This document shows positions 56,386-64,000 of a stretch of DNA of 64,000 nucleotides, in pieces; the stretch's first letter is position 1; each line of letters starts with the position of its first letter. The notes beneath the pieces are model-generated. The model had not been told where the DNA came from. It did no database searches and saw nothing but the letters and a program-made list of their open reading frames with translations. The position numbers were made by a program, and so were the translations under genes. Where the stretch lies: contig VTFK01000228.1 of NCBI GenBank assembly GCA_009617715.1, positions 1-64,000 of the forward strand, read 5' to 3'. This DNA is from Plectrocnemia conspersa. Taxonomy: Eukaryota > Arthropoda > Insecta > Trichoptera > Polycentropodidae.

Positions 56386-57341
56386 CCTAATGCTTTTTCA
56401 CATCATAATTAAATTTTATAATTTAATGTCATAAAAATGAATGTGTTTGTTAGCAATGTTTTAAATATTTATTATGAGCTAGACGTGATTATGTAATACT
56501 GACAGAAAAATCATATTATTTATCTCTTTTAAATACACAGCTAGTCATGAAAATGTTAATTATTTATTTGTGGCATTTGTGTTATATGTTACATTGTCTA
56601 TATGACTATAATGAATTGATATTATGTTTTTTGTATTACAATGCAATTTCATATCACATAAACCATCCACCGCTTGCATACACGTTCACTGTTTTTTGTT
56701 GCTCTTCAACGGCGGGGGCAATTTGTCAGGGGTGAAAAACAATTTTTCCATAAGTGAAATATTGGCTAAATAACCATTTGTCGCGGCGCCCGGTATAATG
56801 GCCCGTTGGTATGCCGCCCGGCGATTTGCCGGTAACTTTTTTTCCAACGCCACAACTGTCACCTTATCGCCACCGCCATTAAACTGGATAAACCGGCGAT
56901 TGTATGCGCTCACGTGTAATACGATAGAGAAGGCGATACAAATGACGTGCGTGACGTGGAAAATGCGAAAAGTTTTGATGACGATTACCTTTTTTTTTTT
57001 GAAATTATGTAACGAGTTTTATATACGAGCCTTAATATATATTTTTTTCGTTTCTGTGAATTAAACAATGCTTCTCCTTTATGTTGCAGTTTCATGTAGT
57101 ATCATTTCTATGCTGTATGAATTGCGCTAGTTTTCAGGCGCGCAGTAGTGCGTACAACCGGATGCGTCCCAGACCTAAAGCGCTAACTGAACTTAACTAA
57201 AAAATATATGTTTATAAATTGCTGCGCGTCACAAGTAGATGTATAAATGCTGACTATAGCATAGTTTTAGATAATACAAATTAAAATTAGCTTAAATTTT
57301 TATTTAAAAAATAATATACTATACTTAGAACGGCGAAATAG
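56386..57341. other. GC-rich block 56700-56970 in AT-rich flank
   Basis: The block has GGCGCCCGG and GCCGCCCGGCG words and open frames on both strands (56686-56913 minus, 56798-57064 plus), the mark of GC-rich non-coding sequence rather than a gene. Nothing else was recognised. Confidence 0.35.
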
Positions 57342-57398
57342 AAAGCGACATTCGCTTGATGGGCATTGAACAAGGGCGTATTGCATTCCAACGGAAAT
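57342..57398 (+). repeat. dispersed repeat, copy 2
   Basis: AAAGCGACATTCGCTTGATG followed by GGCATTG matches the minus-strand repeat at 43332-43385, in opposite orientation and 14 kb away. Confidence 0.65.
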
Positions 57399-59490
57399 CT
57401 TGTAAATCCAGTGATTTATTACATCCGTGACCGTTTCGCAACAAATAAATATTCTCTCAATGACGGAGAATATTTACAGTAAGAACAAAACAAAAGTGTT
57501 ATTTATGTGATTTTCTGGTCGTTACGAGGGTTTGTGTGGTCCATCCTTTGCGCTATTGTCTGATGAATGATCATTTTGGTCACAGTGAATTACCGAGAAT
57601 GACCCTTTTAAACGTTGGCATCTGTGTGTGGTCGCCACATTTTTAAAGTATTTAAAATACAATTTTATGGTATGGATATTACGTTTGACTGACATTTTTG
57701 GACCAGTGAACATGGCAATAAAATGCTTGTTGAAACATACCTTATAAATGTATTATATATTTATCCACAAACGTTTGTATGATGTAAGATATGTATTGAA
57801 ATATTGCTAGACCAATTTTCTATTATATTATACATAGGCATAGAGTTAGTAGGGCAAAACAACATCGTCAGATACACATTATAAAAATATAACAATAATA
57901 AACCATATACCACTGTCGCTTTTTCGCTGCGAAATTTATCATAGATTACGTTTTATATGATCCGTGCAAAATTCGCAAGACATCCATTATTCTTGAAGAA
58001 AAAAATCATTAATCATTCACTATAAGATAAACAAGATCTATTTGACGTTTAGTCTAGCGTATAACCTGAAAATGTGCTGCAGCGATTGTCAGGCGTGGCA
58101 TGCGTGCATTTAGTAGATAAAAATATAAATTTTATGCAATATAAATATTGTAAAAATGCTTTTTCCATAATGATGTCACGCTCTTTTGCTTGTATTCAAA
58201 GTCTAATACAATAGTTATTATATTTATTAAAAAATAAATAAAGAAAGGAAATGATAATTAAAAATATAGGACACATCGGTTCACATGCAACGTTTTTATT
58301 TGCGGTTAATTGTACTACGCGAATCGTCGATGTTTGATTATTCCGTTTTAATTTGATTACCTGCCATTGACGTTTTCGAAATTGCTTCCATTTGAATGCG
58401 GGAAAAAAGTTTTATTAGAGTAAAGTTCTAAATTTGTTTTTTTCCTGGGCGTATTAAGCATTTCCCCGCAAAACGAGCTTTTGAAAATTTCTCGGAAACG
58501 CCAGGAAGATATCAAAGAGTTTAGATAAATTAATTCCAAGCAATACGAACATGGATAAATATAGATTAGTGTAATATACAATAAAACATTTAACAAATAT
58601 TATACAATATGTTTATTTGCTTTTGAATGTGTTAATTTTATTCAGCTGCTAAATCTTTAGATGTGTTAATTTTATTCATTGCGATTACAAAAAATTATTA
58701 TTTTGTAAAAAAATACACTGTTTTTTTTTTTTGTAACTTTATCATAAAATTATTTTCACTCCAGGAAATTATTGATCAAAGCAAAAGATCGACTGTATCA
58801 AAATATTTGTGTAATGCATTACACGTACCGAGTGAGGAGCCTAAGTTTTGTTGGTTCTAAATATAAAGATAAGCAAAACGAATAACACGACATAAAAAAT
58901 ACTATCAGAAAAAAATATAAAAATGAAGTACTATAAAAATTCATTCATTAAAGAAGTCATGCATGCTAAAATTTTAGTCATCAAACTTTTAAGTTATTAG
59001 TACCAAGTAAGGGAGATGAGATAGGCGTAGGGGTCCTGGGTGTAGCATTCAAGAATAATATCATTAGTGTGGTCTGCTTTGTAATTTTTTCACTTGATAT
59101 ATTTCACGATCGTTCCACTTTACTGAACCGTGTTGTACTTCTTTCATTATTTTTTTCCTCTTCCACGTGCTAGTGCGCTTCCACTTTATCATTTAAATTA
59201 AACACATTATCTAGTCTTACAATTTATTGTTGTAGTATGACATAATTTGCTAGACTCGAAATTATTTATGAAACGTTTTAAGCATTTATATCCATACGCC
59301 ATGCATAAGTCAATTAATTTGTTCTTTTTGCAGTCTTAAATATTGTTTGATTTCAAAAAATCACAAAGGCTTCTTTTTGAGGCCAAAAGGGTGTGACTTT
59401 ACACTCAAAATAGACGCTTGAAAACTGATAACAATTAATTTAGTTAAATTTACAAATTACCAAAGACTAAGTATTAAAGAATTTTATGTG
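57399..59490. other. AT-rich, no gene seen
   Basis: Short frames near 57522-57713 and 58357-58596 are unrecognised. Confidence 0.45.
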
Positions 59491-59700
59491 TTGTAGAATA
59501 AGCGCTGTTAGAGAAGCTGGTGAAAAATTGGGAATTGTGTAACATTATATGATCATCTTGTGGGTTAAACCTTTTGTCAAAACGAGTTGTTATTTTCTTT
59601 AATATTACTTCAATGTCATTTGAAAGTCCTTGGCGTTTAATTGCACAACTGGCAAACCCTTCCACAAATGGTTACTTTATCACCTTCTGTTGCTGCTACA
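59491..59700 (-). repeat. second fragment of the 9.7-kb repeat family
   Basis: TTGTAGAATAAGCGC and GAGAAGCTGGTGAAAAA (59491-59527) match 9774-9809. The minus frame beyond it is open for 63 codons (IKRQGLSNDIEVILKK..., ending FTSFSNSAYSTTHKIL); reading 9.8 kb in the matching frame gives FTSFSTGAYSTKYLQL, so the similarity is also visible as peptide. Probably the C-terminal coding end of an unrecognised element. Confidence 0.45.
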
Positions 59701-59832
59701 GCTTTGAAAAAGTCGTACACAAATAGCACGCTTTGAACGTAACTATAGCCTCATTGTTAATTGGCAATAGAACAGCAGCCGTGTTTTTAAGCGGATACAC
59801 TATAATATGTGCAGATCATCAAGATCAGAGAT

Positions 59833-59884
59833 TGCAATCATACCGGTATTACCGAGAGAAAAAACAGTCAATACCGGTATTGCA
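59833..59884. repeat. inverted repeat with two ATACCGGTAT cores
   Basis: TGCAAT-CAT-ACCGGTATT is followed after about 18 bases by AATACCGGTATTGCA, its complement apart from a 3-base bulge. Each arm is itself palindromic (ATACCGGTAT). It could be the terminal or subterminal piece of a DNA transposon. Confidence 0.6.
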
Positions 59885-61329
59885 TTATTATTATTATTAT
59901 TAGTTTAATTAATTTATCAAAAAAATGTTTATTGATCAGCAATACCAAAGCATTAAAGCATTCGAATACCCCGGCAACTATTGTTTCGATGTATTAAATA
60001 TTCTAATTACAAATTATTTTAATTAAAATACTTTCATTAATCTTAAAAAAATATTTTCGAAAATACGAGCGCCAAATCTTTCTTCTTTTGGAATAATAAA
60101 TCTATATAGGATAACATTGTCTTTGACAAAATATCGTTTGATCGACCGCTTTTGGATGCCTCTTAAATATTTTTATACCAGGGGCCAGAGCACCACTCGC
60201 AAATTTATTCCAACAAAATATATTACTTATTATTTTTTGTCAGTTACGATTATCCGAAAAAATGAGAAAAAAATAAGTAAGAAAATTGTAAATATTTTTC
60301 TTCAAACTGCGACATATACTTTTTAAAAACAGATTTATATGATTGATGATTTTGATAATTATGTGATTGATGTGTGATTTATTTATATATTTTTTTAAAT
60401 TTTAAATATTGCTTTTAGAATATCTCAATTACATGTATATTCCAAAGATTGATCTCTTTAAAACTTATTTATTTATATTCATGGTAAAAATAACATTGAA
60501 TAAATTTGAGTTATAAATGTTAATGTAAATAGAATATTATAGTACCAGACAATTTGATCTGATTTTTTTTTATTCATTGATTTGCATTTTATTATTAAAT
60601 TATGTTATACATACTATTTTGTGTACTCTTAAAGATGTATGGTAATAAAAATATAAAGTAGTTAGAATACATTAATAATTCCTTTTTTAACATACATATG
60701 TATTTTACTACAAATATTTTTTTCACTTGCAAAATCATATAAATTACCACGATAGCATAAATTTTTATTCTGTTAATATTATTTTATAGAATTTTCTGAT
60801 ACAGCTTCAATTTTTTTTCTCATCACAACCCGTAATAATATGTAATGTAATGCATTTTAAAATAATAAGATATTTTTAAGGGTACTTAATATAATTAATA
60901 GCTCTTAGTGCAATTTGACTAAATCATTATTTTCCATTAGCTCTCAGTTTTTTTTTTTGTTATTTAATAGTATTAGGATTGTTGTGAAATTAAAAAAATA
61001 TGATTTAAGTTATACAAAAAAAAAAACAGTTCATTAAAAAATATATGTAGAATATGTTTTTTATGAAAAATAACTTGTCGGACCTTCAATTTTTATTGAC
61101 TCTTTTAGTTATCTTGCCTAGATTTCAAATTACGCCCTTTTATCATATAAAATGATTAGTATGGAAATTTCTTAAACTGTCTAAAACTAATAAGTATAGT
61201 AATTTTTACAGTTACATAATATTATCACACTGTGTTTTTTTATCTAAAGAAATAAATATTTTAAAAATATTGCAAAACACAGTTAAAGTTATGGGTCAAC
61301 CTATTAATATATCTACAGCTATGTGTAAA
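59885..61329. other. AT desert, no gene seen
   Basis: AT-rich with poly-T runs; no recognisable feature. Confidence 0.5.
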
Positions 61330-61900
61330 CCTCAACTCGCCGCAGTAAATAATCAGAGTTAAGTTGAACACAAAGCATTTTTTCCCACAGTTTACCCTGT
61401 TTGACGCCCACTGGGCCTTTATTACCGTGTTTTCTCAGATTAACATTAGGGCGTACCTTACAAATGGATTCCGGAACTTTAATCTGGCTCGTTGTACGTA
61501 TACATAAATATATTTATATTCCTTACTCGTTCGTTTCCCTTTCGGCCGAGTGTTTGTCCTTCCAAGTTTCAAAGCGCCAATAACAATAATTGTTAACTAT
61601 TTCGAAATTCTCACAACTAGGGTTTGAAACACTATTTTCGCCCATAAAGACACTCTAAAACGTGTACGCATCTGAGATCTTCGCAAACTGCGTGCGTAAT
61701 TATATCCGATTATATTACCGTGGACGATTTAACTTTCAGTCGTATTCTTAACTCGAACTTGTTTATGGTTTTGCGGTGCAATAAAACGTAGTTTGCGCTA
61801 TGTAAATAGTTCGCGTTGTTTTCTTTTTACGTTTTAATCCTTACGTGTGCCGAGCGAATGGTAATGAAGCTCTTTGCTTTCATTGCGGTCTTTGTTTGCA
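61330..61900. other. GC-richer non-coding block
   Basis: A block with CpGs and no credible open frame longer than 60 codons. It may be a conserved intronic or intergenic element. Confidence 0.3.
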
Positions 61901-62043
61901 TGTATGGTTTGGATTTTGCTTAGATTAAGATCAGATCTGTCTTTAGTGAGGATAAATTGGATGCGTTATGATATGTACCAAGATATTACACGTTATACTA
62001 TAAATAGTTTAATACGCTTCGTATCTTTAATCTAAAGTGATCG

Positions 62044-62070
62044 ACGAATGATTTAATCTAAATCATTCGT
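62044..62070. repeat. perfect 11-bp stem-loop before a T-run
   Basis: ACGAATGATTT-AATCT-AAATCATTCGT pairs perfectly and is followed by TTTTATTATT. Small; no role assigned. Confidence 0.8.
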
Positions 62071-63299
62071 TTTTATTATTTATGGAGTACAAATCCAACT
62101 CAATAAGATTCAAGGTACAGATCCTAGACTAATAATGATTTATACAAAAATAATAAAAATTATTAGCATAATTATCAAGTCACTATATATTATATTCTTA
62201 ATCTAATATACATATATATGTATATATGGACACTAGTAGTGACCCGAATTAAATTTAATACCTATTTAAATCGCATCAGTTCCAGTCTACTGAAATCTAG
62301 ACAGTTTAAGCCAACTTATTCATTAATCAAATGTAATTTTCGTTTATAGCAAAAATATGTTTCACTTCAAAGGTAAGAACTTTCTATTCTAAAATTATAA
62401 TATTTTGAATATCTAATTATATCGGCACATAATAAAGTTTACTCAAACTACTAAAGTTTATTGTGTAAATGTATAATATTAACCTGATAACATTGTTTGA
62501 AACTGATATTTGTATTCAATGACGTAATTCTGAAAGCATTGTTATAATGACTCATTTCATCTTAACGCGGAAGTACATTTAACTAATAATCACGTATAGA
62601 TAGTTCATAAGTAATGGTTGTTTTTAAGAGCAATTGTAATATATGATAAAATGTAAAACATTACACACGTGTAAGTAAGTCAGTCATGCACTAGGATTTC
62701 AGTTTCATTATTGGATCAGAGCTTTGTTGAAAATCGTACATTTAAACTGCAAATTTACAGCTTATGTCAATACACACGTTTTAAATTAACAAGATCTCTT
62801 CCAGCATTTATGCTTGAGCTGCTTTGAAATATTCCATGTCATATCTTGCTTTATCAACATTGCAGACGCCGGTTATACGCTAGTTTCGACTGAGAAATGT
62901 TTGGACAGACCGTTGTTCGTTTTCAGTCATTGCATTTGCATCTTGCATTACTAACATAATTCATTTTGCCCGTTTAACAAGAATGGTTTACTATTCCGAG
63001 TGTCTTTACATTAGATTTAATTATATCATAAATTTATCTATGTAATTTAAAAACGGATATTTTTTATAAATATTTGTTTGATCAAAACATCATATTTTAT
63101 GGCATTAAAACGATTTTAATAATTCATAGCATTTAATTTCATAATAATAATTTAAAGAGACAGGAGATATAAAAACATGATTTTTATTTATTGTTATTTT
63201 TCGTTGCAAAATACAAGTAGGTCTGTAAATTTAAATGAATATACAATATAATTATAGCTTACTGTGTATGACGTTGCTCGATTATATTTGAATTATTTA
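62071..63299. other. AT-rich, no gene seen
   Basis: No recognisable gene or element. Confidence 0.45.
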
Positions 63300-63480
63300 T
63301 CTATAAGATTGTAAAAACCCATGGAAACGGTATTATAATTATATAATATTTACTAATTCTGATCTCTCAGACTCAATAAAAAAATAAAAAACACTTGGAT
63401 TCATATGAAATTTGAACCCAGGTCTTTCAGGTATCACTCACCGACTTATACCACTAATCTATCGTGCTTGCTATGAGCAA
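63300..63480 (-). mobile_element. tRNA-derived SINE, antisense copy
   Basis: On the minus strand an A-box-like TAGATTAGTGGTA (63449-63461) lies about 40 bases before a B box GGGTTCAAATT (63409-63419), the spacing of a tRNA-type RNA polymerase III promoter. Acceptor arms do not pair, so it is not a functional tRNA. The body (TTGAGTCTGAGAGATCAGAA in minus sense, then ATTATAATACCGTTTCC) matches copies at 29640-29800 and 63770-63890. Confidence 0.6.
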
Positions 63481-63644
63481 TTTTACGCATTTTTTGTCTG
63501 TGTTTTATATAATACAAGATTATTTTAAACTGTTCATAAATATTTTAAACTAAATTAATATTTTTTAAATTTCATAAAATATAGTGATTAAATATTTTGT
63601 TAAGAAATAAATTATTTTATTGCAATTTTTTCGTTGCAACATAA

Positions 63645-63720
63645 CAGGCGTTAGCCCAATGCGTTAGTAGTAAGACACCAGACCGTATACCAGTGACATA
63701 CATTATAATAATGAATAACT
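63645..63720 (+). mobile_element. possible SINE head, plus strand
   Basis: TAGCCCAATGCG (63652-63663) fits a tRNA A box; no good B box follows, so it is at most a degraded SINE 5-prime end. Confidence 0.3.
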
Positions 63721-63769
63721 ATTAATACAACTTATATTTTATTATGGTTATTTATCAAAATATTTCTTT

Positions 63770-63890
63770 GTGAGATCAGGAAAATCTACAAACCTCATCT
63801 GTAATTATTAATCGAAATTATAATTATTCAATAGTCACTAATTTTGATCTCCCAAATACAATAAAAAGTTTTATTTATTTAATATGCATT
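63770..63890 (-). mobile_element. SINE body fragment
   Basis: TTTTGATCTCCCAAATACAA, preceded by an ATTATAATTATTCAATAGTCAC block, matches the body of the SINE at 63300-63480 in the same orientation; the tRNA-related head is missing. Confidence 0.5.
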
Positions 63891-64000
63891 TTTGTGAAAA
63901 TGTAATTTTAACTATGACATTTATATTTGTATGATAATAATTATCGATAGATTTTTCAATAATTTTTTTTATACATATATTTACGACCAAGTATTTACTT

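Noticed and set aside
44466..59400. Shared AAAGTCACACCCTT between 44466-44479 and the complement of 59386-59399
   Set aside because: Only 14 exact bases plus a short extension; too little to call a repeat without a genomic search.
63405..63475. Functional tRNA gene on the minus strand
   Set aside because: A and B boxes are present but acceptor arms do not pair and the sequence continues into a repeat body, so it is a SINE.
1..64000. CRISPR arrays, operons, phage or plasmid features
   Set aside because: No regularly spaced direct repeats, no bacterial gene density and clear eukaryotic transposon and splice signals throughout.

Overview
The window looks like 64 kb of an AT-rich insect nuclear genome. 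It is roughly 70 percent A+T by eye, with long poly-A/T tracts, no CpG depletion in its GC-richer blocks, and decayed eukaryotic DNA transposons, non-LTR reverse-transcriptase fragments and tRNA-derived SINE pieces. No bacterial operon, rRNA, functional tRNA or CRISPR array is visible. I found no complete, confidently identifiable host protein-coding gene. The window is best read as the interior of one or more very long introns, or a gene desert, and the insect order cannot be fixed from the sequence alone.

Layout. 0-5.4 kb: a possible minus-strand exon (801-1082), a deletion derivative of a DDE transposon (about 1160-1955), a GC-richer promoter-like block (2440-2860), a perfect 50-bp tandem duplication, and a near full-length broken hAT element of the ZBED5/SCAND3 type (3023-5404). 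5.4-16 kb: AT desert, interrupted by a candidate recursive splice site (5866/5867), a dispersed repeat with weak coding character (9693-10028) and a candidate TTAA-flanked piggyBac-like element (10311-11617). 16-27 kb: two reverse-transcriptase relics (16.2 and 21.2 kb), a pre-miRNA-like hairpin (18369-18450) and a cluster of related repeats around a perfect 22-bp hairpin (24.6-26.1 kb). 27-35 kb: a 600-bp GC-rich island, SINE pieces, AT desert and further GC-rich blocks. 35-40.4 kb: a piggyBac transposase relic, a GC-rich foldback MITE, a candidate plus-strand first exon ending in a good donor (36776/36777), a 657-bp piggyBac-like MITE, two isolated TTAA-type ends and a minus-strand hAT relic. 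43-48.6 kb: a 639-bp internally deleted hAT element with a perfect 8-bp target duplication, sitting in an LTR-like GC-richer segment, and a 929-bp deleted piggyBac element. 48.6-64 kb: a candidate 46-nt microexon, a second candidate recursive splice site (50425/50426), a third piggyBac-like MITE (52608-53234), dispersed repeat pairs, GC-rich conserved-looking blocks and SINE fragments at the right edge.

How the parts relate. The host signals that can be seen (two 3-prime splice sites directly abutting GTAA with a GTATGT donor 33-58 nt downstream, one first-exon-like segment and one microexon-like segment) all lie on the plus strand, and the desert between them fits a very long transcription unit read left to right. 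This is inference; RNA data would be needed. Most other recognisable content is mobile DNA: three hAT relics, at least four TTAA-targeting piggyBac-like families (several with a palindrome at 8 or 17-18 bp from the end), one DDE-type derivative, non-LTR fragments and one SINE family. All transposase genes seen are broken.
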